A DNA stretch of 64,000 nt from Rhizobium oryzicola (GCF_030504645.1 NZ_JAUKWQ010000001.1:806001-870000); one strand, 5' to 3'; positions 29,105-40,950 are shown, counted from the stretch's first letter. The notes: generated by a model from the sequence alone, not told the origin. Made by a program: numbers and translations.

Positions 29105-30127
29105 ATGAGCAGGAAAATACTCAAGACGATCAGCAGGGCGTTACATACTATAAGCGCGCTTCTTGCCCTGGCCGCAGCTGCTTCCGCCAATGACAGTGTT
29201 GCCGAATTCAAGACCGGCACTCTCGTGTTCCTCTATACCGATAAGGTGGAGATGAGCGAGGAAGACCTGTTCATCTCCATGGACGAGGTGCGGGTGGATT
29301 ACGTCTTCACCAACAAGACGGACAAGGATGTAGAAACGGTTGTCGCCTTTCCGATGCCGGATCTCCAAGGCTCCCATGGTGTCCTGCTTAATGATCCTGA
29401 GGCCGACAACTTCGTCGGCTTCACGGTCACGCAGGACGGTAATGCGATCAGCCCGAACCTCGAACAGCATGTCCTCGCCGGTGGCATAGACCACACGGAT
29501 GAACTGCGCCAGGCCAAGGTGCCGCTGCTTCCCTACAGCGACAAGACGCCTACCGCGATTGCCGCGCTGCCGGACGCGACCCGCAAAGACTGGGTATCCA
29601 AAGGGCTTGTCTGGGAGGAGCCCGATTATTCCGGCAAGGAGACGCGACGACAGTATATCCCGCTGTGGACGTTGCGCTCGACCTACTGGTGGAAGACGAC
29701 CTTTCCCGCCGGCAAGACGGTACGCGTCAGCCACCGTTACAAACCCGGTGTCGGCGGCAATTCCGGAATCTGGTTCGTGGAAGACGGCAAGACTACCGAT
29801 GCTTTCAAGGACTATTCGACCCGCTACTGCATGGACGACGCCTTTCTCAAGACGGCGACAAAACTAAGCCACGGCACCTCCGGCAAGGATCCGTTCTATA
29901 CGGAAAAACGGCTCTCCTACATTCTCACCACGGGTGCCCATTGGGGCGGAACGATCGGCAAGTTCAAGCTGACGATCGATAAGGGCAAGCCGGAAAACTA
30001 TCTTAGTTTCTGTGGTGATGGCGTCAAGAAGACTGGCCCGACGACCTTTGTGATGGAGAAGACGGACTTCTACCCTGCAAAGGATCTGGATATCCTGATC
30101 CTCTTCGATGAAGGCGTTGCGCAATAG
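29105..30127 (+). CDS. DUF4424 family exported protein, copy 2
   Basis: This 340-residue paralogue of the preceding gene has a signal peptide (ISALLALAAAASA) and the same landmarks: SMDEVRVDYVFTNKTDKDVETVVAFPMPD, STYWWKTTFPAGKTVRVSHRYKP, RYCMDDAFLKT and SFCGDGVKKTGPTTF. A 44-base DNA stretch (29274-29317) is identical to 28194-28237 in copy 1, which points to recent duplication or gene conversion. The 30-base gap implies one transcript with copy 1. Role unknown. Confidence 0.85.
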   Translation: MSRKILKTISRALHTISALLALAAAASANDSVAEFKTGTLVFLYTDKVEMSEEDLFISMDEVRVDYVFTNKTDKDVETVVAFPMPDLQGSHGVLLNDPEADNFVGFTVTQDGNAISPNLEQHVLAGGIDHTDELRQAKVPLLPYSDKTPTAIAALPDATRKDWVSKGLVWEEPDYSGKETRRQYIPLWTLRSTYWWKTTFPAGKTVRVSHRYKPGVGGNSGIWFVEDGKTTDAFKDYSTRYCMDDAFLKTATKLSHGTSGKDPFYTEKRLSYILTTGAHWGGTIGKFKLTIDKGKPENYLSFCGDGVKKTGPTTFVMEKTDFYPAKDLDILILFDEGVAQ

Positions 30128-30361
30128 TCGAGCGATATTTTTGGCGCGGTGGACAAAGAAAAAATTGCTCTCTCCGCTGACGGGTTTTCGCGATGGCATC
30201 GCTATCATTAAGTCTAATCAAAAGGTTGTGCCGCTGATGATGGTTATACCTATGAGTTGATAAGTCTAAGTATATAAAAGCATATTTTAATAAAATTGCG
30301 GATAGCGTGGTTGCAATCCAATGCGCGACATGGATGTCGCCTTTACATGGGAAAGCATGTC

Positions 30362-32176
30362 ATGCGTCGTCCAAACATCAAGATGTCACTGATCAGTCTT
30401 CTCGTGCTCATCGCCGTCATGCTGGGCGTCTTTGCCTGGATTTCGGAAGAAGGCTTCGGCCAGATGAACGGCATGACGAAGGAAATTGCCACCAACCGTC
30501 TGCCGAAGCTTGTCGCCACGGAGCAGATCGCGACAGCCTACTTCACCCTGAACTTCTCCTATGCCCGCCTGCTCCTGGCGGATGATCCGCAAGAGATCGC
30601 GCAGGTCAAAGCCTATCTAAAGGATCGCAAGAACGACCTCTCGAACATTATCGAGAAGATCCGTCCGACGATCGTCAATCCTGAGGGCAAGGAAGCGCTG
30701 GCCGGTATCGACAAGGCGCTGGCTGCCTTCAACAAGACCGGCGATGCCCTGATGGAGTTGTTCGATGCGGGCAAGAAGGAGGAGGCGGACCAGTTGCTGG
30801 ATCATGATATGGTGGCCAATATCGACGCCATGAGCAAGGCGATCGCCGTGCAGCGGGCCTACAATCAGCGGATTACGGACACATCCTACAAAAAGAGCCA
30901 GGCCCTCTACGACAGCATCGTGCAGTTCAGCTATATCGTCACATCCATCGGCTACCTCATCCTGTTGGCAGCCGGCATCTATGTCGTGATCAGCATTGCT
31001 CGGCCGATCCAGCGCATCACGTCGGCCATGCGCAGGTTGGCGGCAGGCGATTGCGAGAGCGCCATTCCCTTTGCTGCCCGCACCGATGAGATCGGCAACA
31101 TGGCCGGTGCCGTGGAAGTCTTCCGCCAGGCAGCGATCGAAAACATCCGGCTGACGCAGGAAGCCGAGGAGCAGCGCCAGAATGCCGAGCGCCAGAAGGG
31201 GGAGTTGCAGCGGGCAGCCGCAGCCGAAGCGCGCCGCCAGCTTCTGGAAGCGACCAGCGCGCTTGCTGCCGGCCTGCAGTGTCTCGCCTCCGGAGATCTC
31301 AGCTACCAGATCACCGAGGTCGTCTCGGAGGATTTCACTGCCCTTTGCGACAATTTCAACTCCGCCGTCCGTCAGTTGTCGCAGGTGCTGGCGACCGTCG
31401 CCGACGCTGCGAACCAGATCGAGATAGGCACACGCGAAATCGCCATGAGTTCCGACGATCTGGCCAAGCGCACGGAGCAGCAGGCGGCCTCGCTGGAAGA
31501 GACCGCCGCGGCGCTGGATGAGATTACCGTCAATGTCACGTCCTCCAGCAAGCGCACCGACGAGGCCCGCCAGGTCGCGGCCCAGGCCAATAGCAGCGCC
31601 CGCAAATCAGCGGAGGTGATGGCGGAAGCCGTTTCCGCCATGGGCCGTATCGAAGGCTCGTCGCAGCAGATTTCCAGCATCATCGGCGTGATCGACGAGA
31701 TCGCTTTCCAGACCAATCTTCTGGCGCTGAATGCCGGTGTCGAAGCCGCAAGAGCAGGCGAGGCAGGCAAAGGCTTTGCCGTGGTGGCGCAGGAGGTGCG
31801 TGAACTCGCTCAGCGCTCCGCCAAGGCTGCCAAGGAAATTAAGGAGCTGATCGGCAACTCGGCGGATGAGATCAACAGCGGCGTGCGCCTTGTATCTTCC
31901 ACGGGCGAGACGCTGAAGACGATCGAAAGCCATATCCTGACGATCAACGACCAGCTGAACGCCATCGCCACAGCCACCCGCGAACAGTCTACCGGGCTTC
32001 AGGAGGTCAACACGTCCGTCAACCAGATGGACCAGATGACCCAACGCAATGCGGCCATGGTGGAGGAATCCAACGCGGCAAGCGCCAACCTGGCCGGGCA
32101 GGCGACGCGCCTGCGCGAAATGATCGGCCAGTTCCGCTTCCAGCCGCTGTCCGCCCAGCAGCGCCGCGCCGCGTAA
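30362..32176 (+). CDS. Methyl-accepting chemotaxis protein (four-helix-bundle sensor)
   Basis: This receptor has 604 residues: helix one (about 8-28), a four-helix-bundle periplasmic domain (about 35-185, with [31 protein letters not shown]), helix two (about 195-215), HAMP, and the signalling domain with [31 protein letters not shown]. It ends in QQRRAA, without a CheR-binding pentapeptide, unlike the receptor 4.5 kb upstream. GGAAAG sets the start at 30362. The upstream 230 bases are AT-rich and hold its promoter. DUF4424 genes flank it on both sides. Confidence 0.92.
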   Translation: MRRPNIKMSLISLLVLIAVMLGVFAWISEEGFGQMNGMTKEIATNRLPKLVATEQIATAYFTLNFSYARLLLADDPQEIAQVKAYLKDRKNDLSNIIEKIRPTIVNPEGKEALAGIDKALAAFNKTGDALMELFDAGKKEEADQLLDHDMVANIDAMSKAIAVQRAYNQRITDTSYKKSQALYDSIVQFSYIVTSIGYLILLAAGIYVVISIARPIQRITSAMRRLAAGDCESAIPFAARTDEIGNMAGAVEVFRQAAIENIRLTQEAEEQRQNAERQKGELQRAAAAEARRQLLEATSALAAGLQCLASGDLSYQITEVVSEDFTALCDNFNSAVRQLSQVLATVADAANQIEIGTREIAMSSDDLAKRTEQQAASLEETAAALDEITVNVTSSSKRTDEARQVAAQANSSARKSAEVMAEAVSAMGRIEGSSQQISSIIGVIDEIAFQTNLLALNAGVEAARAGEAGKGFAVVAQEVRELAQRSAKAAKEIKELIGNSADEINSGVRLVSSTGETLKTIESHILTINDQLNAIATATREQSTGLQEVNTSVNQMDQMTQRNAAMVEESNAASANLAGQATRLREMIGQFRFQPLSAQQRRAA

Positions 32177-32193
32177 TCCCAAATCGCGTGCTT

Positions 32194-32218
32194 CGCCCGG
32201 CTCAACGGAAGCCGGGCG
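32194..32218 (+). terminator. Terminator after second chemoreceptor
   Basis: Nine-base perfect arms CGCCCGGCT and AGCCGGGCG enclose seven bases. A second AT-rich palindrome (TGCATTTTT/AAAAATGCA) follows directly at about 32221-32240. Confidence 0.75.
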
Positions 32219-32332
32219 CTCTGCATTTTTAAAAAATGCATGCAAAAAGTGCCAGGGACAGTCGCCGGTTCTTTGTTCCAGGCGTGATAATCGATGTCTA
32301 TTCTCCCGTGCCGGTAACGGGGATATCTGAAC

Positions 32333-33328
32333 ATGATCAAGTTTATCGCGCTATCCGCAGCGGCCCTCATTGCTCTGGCAGCCGACACGCGGGCAGATGA
32401 CATCACGGATGAATTGAAGACGGGCGGGCTGATCTTTCTAAACGGATCCCCACTGCGCATGGATGAGCAGAACCTCACCCTCTCCATGGACGAGATCTGG
32501 ATAGAGTACACGCTCACCAATACGGCGAAGGCCGACGTGGAAAGCGTTGTGGCCGTGCCAATGCCCGATCTGACGGGCGAGTTCATGCACGAGGTCGCGA
32601 TCAACAATCCGGACGCGGACGATTTCCTCGGCTTCAAGATCACCCAGGATGGCAAGTCGGTCCAGCCGAGCCTGGAACAGCATGTGGTCGTCGCCGGGCT
32701 TGATCGCACCGAGGATCTGCGCCGTGCCAATGTGCCGCTGCTGCCCCGTGCTCAGAAAACGCTGGATGCGATTAAATCCCTGCCCGAGCCCGTGAAGGCC
32801 AATCTCCTCGCGCAAGGCTTGATTGAGGCCCAATCCATGGGCTCGGCGACAGACGACTACATTCCGATCTGGACACTGCGCTCCGCCTATTGGTGGAAGG
32901 CGAATTTTCCGGCTGGCAAGACCGTGCATATCAGCTACCGGTACAAGCCCAGCCTGGGGCGCTCGCTGGAGATCCTCTTCATGCAGCAGGGCAAACCCGC
33001 CTACAAATTCAAGGAAACCTCAGCGCGCTACTGCATGCAGCAGGCCTTCCTGAAGACAGCTGCCGATCTTTCCAAAACAAACCCGGTCGAGGAGCCCGCC
33101 CATCGCCCGGCCTGGATTTCCTATGACGGCGCCAGCGCCCCGCATTGGAACCGGCTGCCGAGCAAGTACAAGGTCACGATCGACAAGGGCAAGCCGGAAA
33201 ACTATGTGAGCTTCTGCGGATCCGGTGCCAAGCAGACCAGTCCTACGACCTATGTCCTGGAGCCGAAGGGCGAGGATGCCTTCAAGGATCTGGATGTTCT
33301 GTTCCTGGTCGCGCCGCAGAAGAAGTAG
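32333..33328 (+). CDS. DUF4424 family exported protein, copy 3
   Basis: The third paralogue has 331 residues and a signal peptide (MIKFIALSAAALIALAADTRA). It keeps the landmarks in altered form: SMDEIWIEYTLTNTAKADVESVVAVPMPD, FLGFKITQDGKSV, TLRSAYWWKANFPAGKTVHISYRYKP, RYCMQQAFLKT and ENYVSFCGSGAKQTSPTTYVLEP. It is clearly more diverged than copies 1 and 2 are from each other. The two Cys positions are conserved in all three, supporting a disulfide. Function unknown. Confidence 0.85.
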   Translation: MIKFIALSAAALIALAADTRADDITDELKTGGLIFLNGSPLRMDEQNLTLSMDEIWIEYTLTNTAKADVESVVAVPMPDLTGEFMHEVAINNPDADDFLGFKITQDGKSVQPSLEQHVVVAGLDRTEDLRRANVPLLPRAQKTLDAIKSLPEPVKANLLAQGLIEAQSMGSATDDYIPIWTLRSAYWWKANFPAGKTVHISYRYKPSLGRSLEILFMQQGKPAYKFKETSARYCMQQAFLKTAADLSKTNPVEEPAHRPAWISYDGASAPHWNRLPSKYKVTIDKGKPENYVSFCGSGAKQTSPTTYVLEPKGEDAFKDLDVLFLVAPQKK

Positions 33329-33362
33329 GGGACAGAGATACGTTTGTAACGCAATCGTCTCA

Positions 33363-33391
33363 TTGACAACGTAAGGAGTTATCCTTACCTT
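33363..33391 (+). promoter_or_regulatory. Promoter and palindromic operator of prlF-yhaV
   Basis: TTGACA at 33363-33368 and TACCTT at 33386-33391 are 17 bases apart. The perfect palindrome GTAAGGA-GTTA-TCCTTAC (33371-33388) fills the spacer and overlaps the -10, as expected for autorepression by the antitoxin. Confidence 0.6.
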
Positions 33392-33414
33392 TCTCCCCGA
33401 AAAAGGAGAGGGAT

Positions 33415-33747
33415 ATGCCTGCTCTATTGAAGAAGGTCAGCACCATCACGGAGAAGGGCCAGATAACCGTGCCGAAGTCGGTGCGGGAAGCGCTCGGTGT
33501 CGGCTATGGCGGTCGCGTCGCCTTCTATGTCGCCGAAAGCGGCGAGGTCTCGATCCGCAAGGAAGTCGACGAGAGCGGGGACGATCCGGTGATCGACGGC
33601 TTTCTCTCTCTGCTCGCCAAGGATCTTGCGGATCACCCAAACAGAATTCAGGCCTTCCCGCCGCAACTTGCTGCCTGCATCGCCGAACTGGTGAACGATG
33701 TATCCGTCGATCTGGATGAGCCACTCCTTGGCGACGTGGCCCTCTGA
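33415..33747 (+). CDS. prlF: PrlF-type antitoxin (AbrB-like fold)
   Basis: The 110-residue protein starts with an AbrB/MazE-like DNA-binding domain (STITEKGQITVPKSVREALGVGYGGRVAFYV, about 8-42). Its C-terminal part (PVIDGFLSLLAKDLADHPNRIQAF) is typical of PrlF, the antitoxin of YhaV. It should neutralise the toxin and repress its own promoter, where a perfect palindrome overlaps the -10. GGAGAGGG lies in front of the ATG. The toxin gene begins three bases after its stop. Confidence 0.92.
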   Translation: MPALLKKVSTITEKGQITVPKSVREALGVGYGGRVAFYVAESGEVSIRKEVDESGDDPVIDGFLSLLAKDLADHPNRIQAFPPQLAACIAELVNDVSVDLDEPLLGDVAL

Positions 33748-33750
33748 GCC

Positions 33751-34233
33751 ATGCTGGTCGTCAACGGTTGGGCGCTGTGTGCACACCCTCTGCTCCTCGA
33801 CCAACTGGAAAAACTCACGGTCGCGGTGGAGAAAGAGAAGCGCCGCGATCCGGACGGCTATCACAAGAGCGCCAACGCCAAGCTGCTTGCTGCCTTGCGC
33901 CTCCTGATGTTCGAGAAGATCCCGTTAGACCCCACATCCTCCGCCTATATCCAGGGCAAGACGCTGGGGGCGAACCGCAAGCACTGGTTCCGCGCAAAAT
34001 TCGGAGCAGGGCGCTTTCGGCTTTTCTTCCGCTACAGCAGCCGAGCCAGGATCATCATCTACGCCTGGGTCAACGACGAACACAGCTTGCGCACCTACGG
34101 CTCGAAAACGGATGCCTATGCAGTGTTCAGGTCGATGCTGGAAAGCGACAATCCGCCGGATGATTGGCAGGCATTGCTGGATGCTGCTGAGAAGGCGCAG
34201 GAAAGGTGGGAACTGGCGCTCGGAGGGAAGTGA
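33751..34233 (+). CDS. yhaV: YhaV-type ribosome-dependent RNase toxin
   Basis: YhaV is a RelE-superfamily RNase that cuts mRNA and stops growth when free of its antitoxin. The 160 residues show the family start NGWALCAHPLLLDQLEKL, the central AALRLLMFEKIPLDP and LGANRKHWFRAKFG, and the C-terminal RFRLFFRYSSRARIIIYAWVNDEHSLRTYGSKTDAYAVF with conserved Arg, His and Lys. It looks full length, so the module may be active. Toxin and antitoxin form a two-gene operon. Confidence 0.92.
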   Translation: MLVVNGWALCAHPLLLDQLEKLTVAVEKEKRRDPDGYHKSANAKLLAALRLLMFEKIPLDPTSSAYIQGKTLGANRKHWFRAKFGAGRFRLFFRYSSRARIIIYAWVNDEHSLRTYGSKTDAYAVFRSMLESDNPPDDWQALLDAAEKAQERWELALGGK

Positions 34234-34270
34234 GAGAGCGGCGGTTGGTGCCAATAGCGGGCATCGATGT

Positions 34271-34453
34271 TCAGGTGTTGTGATGGTCCGACGAACTGTA
34301 GAAACTCGGGTCGTTATCGAACACCTTGTAATTTTCGATACGGCTGCTACGCTCCTTTCTCGCTGGCTTTACCCGACATGCCAGCCAAAAAACAACAGCC
34401 AGCAGGAGAGCTCCAGTAGCCAATCCCAAAAGCATGGCAATTATAGTTGTCAT
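34271..34453 (-). CDS. Small single-helix membrane protein
   Basis: The 60-residue product has one strong membrane helix (IIAMLLGLATGALLLAVVFWLACRV) followed by a basic turn (KPARKER) and a polar tail. GGAG lies five bases before the ATG at 34453, which I prefer to an in-frame GTG two codons earlier. The surrounding DNA is AT-richer than average. I do not know a family. It may be a genuine small membrane gene or a chance frame. Confidence 0.5.
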   Translation of the reverse strand: MTTIIAMLLGLATGALLLAVVFWLACRVKPARKERSSRIENYKVFDNDPSFYSSSDHHNT

Positions 34454-34610
34454 GGACACTCCGTCGATTAATCAACGATAGTCAATTTCATCGGATCAGC
34501 AAGTTCTTAAGGTAGGTCAAGAAGTAGGCAACTGGCCGCACGCGGCCTTCCGCAACTTGCCAGCAGCAGTTTTTAGCCTTCAACTGAATAGGCGGAATCG
34601 GAGAAGTGCA

Positions 34611-34955
34611 ATGGCAACCGACTGGCTGAAGGGAAATGACCCTGATGCAGACTGGGACGCGAGTTTTGCGGAAGAACTCCGTGGCAGCCTCGTCCTCTTA
34701 GGCATCACTTATCTGGATTCAGATGAAACTGTCGCTGAAGTGCGTCAGCACCACGGTTATGTCAGAGCTGTCGATCCCCGTTGGGGAATAACGGTTCAGA
34801 TTGGTGATATCGAAGCAAAGGAAGAAGTTAATCTTCCTCCCATGCTGAACGTTTTCGAAAAGGCTGAAGAAGGATTTTACACCGACAACGCAGGAAATGG
34901 CGTCATCAATCCGGATTTCATCGCGTATTTCACGGTCCGGTGTCCGGCCATTTAA
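34611..34955 (+). CDS. Small acidic protein of unknown function
   Basis: The 114-residue protein is acidic (MATDWLKGNDPDADWDASFAEELRG) without a signal peptide or membrane helix. It has an internal beta-rich pattern (YLDSDETVAEVRQHHGYVRAVDPRWGITVQIGD) and ends VINPDFIAYFTVRCPAI. GGAGAAG precedes the ATG. Base composition is lower in GC than in the flanking housekeeping genes, consistent with an accessory gene. The size and acidity recall immunity-type proteins, but no partner toxin is seen nearby, so no function is assigned. Confidence 0.65.
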   Translation: MATDWLKGNDPDADWDASFAEELRGSLVLLGITYLDSDETVAEVRQHHGYVRAVDPRWGITVQIGDIEAKEEVNLPPMLNVFEKAEEGFYTDNAGNGVINPDFIAYFTVRCPAI

Positions 34956-35058
34956 TCTCAGCGCATCTTATGCGGTGTGCGCTTCGGGCCGATCGCGGCC
35001 TTCGACTAGCCAATGAAAGAAAGCCGCTGAAGCCCATCCAGAGCAGCGCCTTTCGAAA

Positions 35059-36975
35059 TCACCCCGCAGCGCCCACCTGCAGCCCGCGGCCCAGCGCGTT
35101 GAACACGGTCTTCACGATGCCGGCGCGGTCGAGTCCTGCCTTGGCATACATGACTTCCGGCTTCGCCTGATCCATCCAGAGATCAGGCAGCACGAGCGAG
35201 CGGATGCGCAGGCCGTGGTCGAGCAGGCCCTCCTGCGCCAGGAAGTGCATGACCTGGGAGCCAAAGCCGCCGACGGCGCCTTCCTCGATCGTCACCACGA
35301 TCTCATGGTGACGGGCAAGCTGGCGGATCAGGTCGTGATCGAGAGGCTTGGCGAAACGGGCATCGGCAACGGTCGTCGAAAGGCCCGCGGCATCCAAATC
35401 TTCCGCCGCCAAGAGACAGTCGGCGAGGCGCGTGCCGAAGGAAAGCAGCGCCACCTTGGCGCCCTGCTTCATCACGCGGCCCTTGCCGATTTCCAGAATT
35501 TCGCCGCGTTCCGGCAATTCCACGCCAACCCCCTCGCCACGCGGATAGCGGAAGGAGATCGGACCGTCATCGTAAGCCGCGGCGGTGCGCACCATATGCT
35601 TCAGTTCCGCCTCGTCGGCGGCCGCCATCACCACGAAGCCGGGCAGCGATGCCAGGAAGCCGGTATCGAAGGAGCCCGCATGGGTCGGGCCATCGGCGCC
35701 GACAAAGCCTGCGCGGTCTATGGGGAAGCGCACCGGCAGCCCCTGGATCGCCACGTCATGCACGACTTGGTCGTAACCACGCTGCAGGAAGGTGGAATAG
35801 AGCGCGCAGAACGGCTTGTAGCCTTCCGACGCCAGGCCAGCCGCAAAGGTTACGGCATGCTGTTCGGCAATGCCGACATCAAAGGTGCGTTCCGGAAACA
35901 GATCCTGCAGCTTGTCGAGGCCGGTGCCGTTCGGCATGGCGGCGGTGATGCCGACGATCTTCTCGTCGAGCTTTGCTTCCTGCACCAGCGCATCGGCAAA
36001 CACGGCCGTATAGCTCGGCGCATTGGGCTTCGCCTTCGCCTGCGCGCCGGTCATTACGTCGAACTTGTTGACGCCATGATACTTGTCGGCGGCGGCTTCG
36101 GCGGGCGGATAACCCTTGCCCTTCTGCGTCACCACATGGATCAGCACAGGCCCCTTGGCGTTGTCGCGCACATTGCGCAGCACGGGCAGCAGGTGCTCGA
36201 AGGAGTGACCATCGATCGGGCCGATATGGTAGAAACCCATTTCCTCGAACATGGTGCCACCGGTCACATAGCCGCGTGCATGTTCCACGGCGCGGGTGAT
36301 GGCGCGGTCGACATTCTTGCCGAGATAGGCGGTGAGCTTCTTCCCGAACTCCCGGAAGCCCATATAGCTGCGGCCGGAAGCAAGGCGCGCCAGATAGGCG
36401 CTCATGGCACCCGTCGGGGGCGCAATCGACATGTCGTTGTCGTTGAGGATGACAATGAGCCGCGCATCGAGCGCACCGGCATTGTTCAGTGCCTCATAGG
36501 CCATGCCTGCCGACATCGCACCGTCGCCGATCACGGCAATCACATTGCGCGGCGTCTTGGAAAGGTCGGCCGCAACCGCCATCCCGAGACCGGCGGAAAT
36601 GGAGGTGGACGAATGCGCCGCGCCAAAGGGATCGTATTCGCTTTCCGCCCGCTTTGTGAAGCCGGAAAGGCCGTTCTCCTGGCGCAGCGTGCGGATGCGG
36701 TCGCGCCGCCCGGTCAGGATCTTGTGCGGATAGCACTGGTGGCCGACATCGAAGATGAGCCGGTCGTGCGGTGTGTTGAACACGTTGTGGATGGCGATCG
36801 TCAATTCCACCACGCCAAGGCCCGCGCCCAAGTGACCACCGGTGCGCGAGACAGCATCAATCATCTCGTCACGCACTTCGCGGGCGAGTTGCGGCAGGTC
36901 GCGGTCTTCAAGATTGCGCAGGTCAGCGGGCAGATGCACCTGATCCAGCAGCGGTGTCTTGGGGGTCGATGTCAC
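35059..36975 (-). CDS. dxs: 1-deoxy-D-xylulose-5-phosphate synthase
   Basis: Dxs condenses pyruvate and glyceraldehyde 3-phosphate with thiamine diphosphate, the first step of the MEP isoprenoid pathway. The protein shows [16 protein letters not shown], the cofactor motif [18 protein letters not shown] with [22 protein letters not shown], and in the second domain [15 protein letters not shown] and [18 protein letters not shown] use the GTG at 36975, giving 638 residues, the usual rhizobial length; an ATG 75 bases upstream adds a Lys/Arg-rich stretch foreign to the family. Isoprenoids made here feed, among others, the side chain attached by UbiA. Confidence 0.97.
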   Translation of the reverse strand: MTSTPKTPLLDQVHLPADLRNLEDRDLPQLAREVRDEMIDAVSRTGGHLGAGLGVVELTIAIHNVFNTPHDRLIFDVGHQCYPHKILTGRRDRIRTLRQENGLSGFTKRAESEYDPFGAAHSSTSISAGLGMAVAADLSKTPRNVIAVIGDGAMSAGMAYEALNNAGALDARLIVILNDNDMSIAPPTGAMSAYLARLASGRSYMGFREFGKKLTAYLGKNVDRAITRAVEHARGYVTGGTMFEEMGFYHIGPIDGHSFEHLLPVLRNVRDNAKGPVLIHVVTQKGKGYPPAEAAADKYHGVNKFDVMTGAQAKAKPNAPSYTAVFADALVQEAKLDEKIVGITAAMPNGTGLDKLQDLFPERTFDVGIAEQHAVTFAAGLASEGYKPFCALYSTFLQRGYDQVVHDVAIQGLPVRFPIDRAGFVGADGPTHAGSFDTGFLASLPGFVVMAAADEAELKHMVRTAAAYDDGPISFRYPRGEGVGVELPERGEILEIGKGRVMKQGAKVALLSFGTRLADCLLAAEDLDAAGLSTTVADARFAKPLDHDLIRQLARHHEIVVTIEEGAVGGFGSQVMHFLAQEGLLDHGLRIRSLVLPDLWMDQAKPEVMYAKAGLDRAGIVKTVFNALGRGLQVGAAG

Positions 36976-37272
36976 GAATTTAAGGCCTTTTCTGCGCTTG
37001 TTTTTGAAAGCCAACCTTCCCCAAGATGATAAGAAAAGCGGCTTTTTCAAGTGTCGTTAAGACGTGCTTCTAATGGATTTTCAACCGTCAGAGCAAAGGA
37101 TGTTTCGAGGGAATCGCACCGAAGCAGGAATTTTTGTCATGATAGAGGATTTTGGGCAGGCGGACAGCGATGCACGACCGATTGCTGGCGGTCTCCTGTT
37201 TGGACGCCATCTCCCGGAACTGAAAGACGGAACCCGCGTTTTTGGACCGTATCAGAACTGAAGGTGAAATTC

Positions 37273-37497
37273 ATGAACAAGATCATCCTTGCTGCAACCC
37301 TTGCAATCTCTTCGGTCATCGCGATCCCGGCGGCGTCCTATGCCGAAACCGTCACCATTCGCACCGATGACGGCATGCATCGCCCGCACCGGGGACCGCA
37401 TGCGCGGATGGCGCCGCGCAAGCATTGCATGTCCAAGAAAGTCGTCACCTACCGGCACGGCGAGAAGGTAACGCGCGTCACGAGAGTCTGCCGTTAA
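37273..37497 (+). CDS. Small basic exported protein
   Basis: The 74-residue protein has a signal peptide (MNKIILAATLAISSVIAIPAASYA) and a short, very basic, His/Arg-rich mature part (HRPHRGPHARMAPRKHCMSKKVVTYRHGEKVTRVTRVCR) with two Cys. GAAGGTG precedes the ATG. Such small basic periplasmic proteins are common in Rhizobiaceae; the role is unknown. It lies between the divergent dxs promoter and the convergent pirin gene. Confidence 0.72.
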   Translation: MNKIILAATLAISSVIAIPAASYAETVTIRTDDGMHRPHRGPHARMAPRKHCMSKKVVTYRHGEKVTRVTRVCR

Positions 37498-37581
37498 ACG
37501 GCAGCTGTGGAGAGCTGAAGGCCCTGATCTTTGGCTCTCCAAGCCGTTGCGATTGATGTCACCGGACGGCGCCGGTGGCCG

Positions 37582-38499
37582 CTAAGGCAACGGGACGAAC
37601 TCCTCTTCATCCCCCGGCACTATATCGAAGCGGGCACTGCGCCATTCTTCCTTGGCCTGCTCGATCCTCTCTTTGGAGGATGAGACGAAATTCCACCAGA
37701 TGTAGCGTTTTGAATTCAGTGCGGCGCCGCCGAACAGCATGATGTGGCAGCCGTCCGGCCCGCCCTCCAGCGTGATTGCGTCGCCCGGGCGAAACACCAG
37801 CAGCTGGTCAGCGGCAAAGGTGTCGCCCGCCACCGTCAACTGGCCAGCGAGAATGTAGATGGCGCGCTCTTCATGGCCGGCGGGGAAGGGGAAACGCCGC
37901 CCGGCCTCCAGCGTCAGATCCACATAAAGCGTATCGGTGAAGGTTGGAACAGGCGAGCGAAGCCCCTCGAAGGCCCCAATCACCACGCGACCCGCTGCAC
38001 CATCCGCCTCGATCAGCGGCATGTCACTCTTGGCGGTATGGGCAAAAGCCGGGTCGATCTCTTCCTTGTCATCTGGCAAAGCGAGCCATGTCTGCAGGCC
38101 GGACATGGAGAGCGGATGGCCGCGCAGATTTTCCGGCGTACGTTCCGAATGCACGATGCCGCGCCCCGCCGTCATCAAATTGATGTCGCCCGGGCGGATG
38201 ACGAGTTCGGTGCCAAGGCTGTCGCGATGCTTGATCTCGCCATCGAACAGATAAGTGACGGTGGAGAGCCCGATATGCGGATGCGGCTTCACATCCAGCG
38301 CTTCACCGGCCCGCAGCACGGCCGGGCCCATGCGGTCGAAGAAGATGAAGGGTCCGACGAGACGCCGCTGGCGGGTGGGCAGCGCGCGCCTGACTTCGAA
38401 GCCGCCGATATCGCTGGAGCGCGGAATGATCAGGTTCTCGATCGCGTCGCAGGCAAAGGCATCGCCGGGTTCGGGATCGTTGCCGGGGAAGAAGGACAT
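37582..38499 (-). CDS. Pirin family protein
   Basis: Pirins are bicupin proteins; some bind Fe and act as quercetin dioxygenases. The 305 residues show the N-terminal cupin with FIFFDRMGPAVL, the metal-ligand run VKPHPHIGLSTVTYLFDGEIKHRDSLG and TAGRGIVHSE, and a second cupin with HEERAIYILAGQLTV and LLVFRPGDAITL. AGGAGA sets the ATG at 38499; the longer frame is intergenic repeat. The C-terminal WWNFVSSSKERIEQAKEEW is typical. Substrate and partner unknown. Confidence 0.92.
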   Translation of the reverse strand: MSFFPGNDPEPGDAFACDAIENLIIPRSSDIGGFEVRRALPTRQRRLVGPFIFFDRMGPAVLRAGEALDVKPHPHIGLSTVTYLFDGEIKHRDSLGTELVIRPGDINLMTAGRGIVHSERTPENLRGHPLSMSGLQTWLALPDDKEEIDPAFAHTAKSDMPLIEADGAAGRVVIGAFEGLRSPVPTFTDTLYVDLTLEAGRRFPFPAGHEERAIYILAGQLTVAGDTFAADQLLVFRPGDAITLEGGPDGCHIMLFGGAALNSKRYIWWNFVSSSKERIEQAKEEWRSARFDIVPGDEEEFVPLP

Positions 38500-38529
38500 G
38501 CGTGATTCTCCTGTTGAATTGCCTTTGCC

Positions 38530-38696
38530 CGAGGCGGAACATCCCCTCTGGCCTGCCGGCCATCTCCCCCACAAGGGGGGAGAAGACTTGTGGCACCGCC
38601 CCGCCACATATCTGGGACCTGCAAATGAGGCCAAAGACGGTGCGGCTGGATTAGCCCCCCCTTGTGGGGAGGGGCTGGGGAGGGGTCTTCATGCGA
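38530..38696. repeat. RIME-like palindromic intergenic element
   Basis: Two inverted halves lie between the pirin and helicase genes. The first (about 38533-38583) holds GGCC-TGCC-GGCC and TCTCCCCC-ACA-AGGGGGGAGA. The second (about 38654-38695) is a near reverse copy (CCCCCCCTTGTGGGGAGGGG). GC-rich mosaics of this wording are abundant in rhizobial intergenic DNA (RIME). They fill most of the 387-base gap 38500-38886. Confidence 0.7.
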
Positions 38697-38886
38697 TATA
38701 CATCCCGCTAATATGTCATGCATCCATCTGCTCGTCTTGTTCATTTACCCTTTCGCGATGCGCAGCTTTGTGTTGTGGGTTCCGCTTTGACATTTGGCGG
38801 CCAAAGGATTAGGGACAGCGGCATATCACGCCGCGCAATCTGCGGCCTTTCGCGCGGAAATGCGCCCTGATCCGAAAGACCTTGAA

Positions 38887-40950
<2,064 letters not shown>

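Noticed and set aside
37509-37540. Terminator between the small basic protein and pirin genes
   Set aside because: GGAGAGC and GCTCTCC can pair but across an 18-base loop without a T-run; too weak to call.
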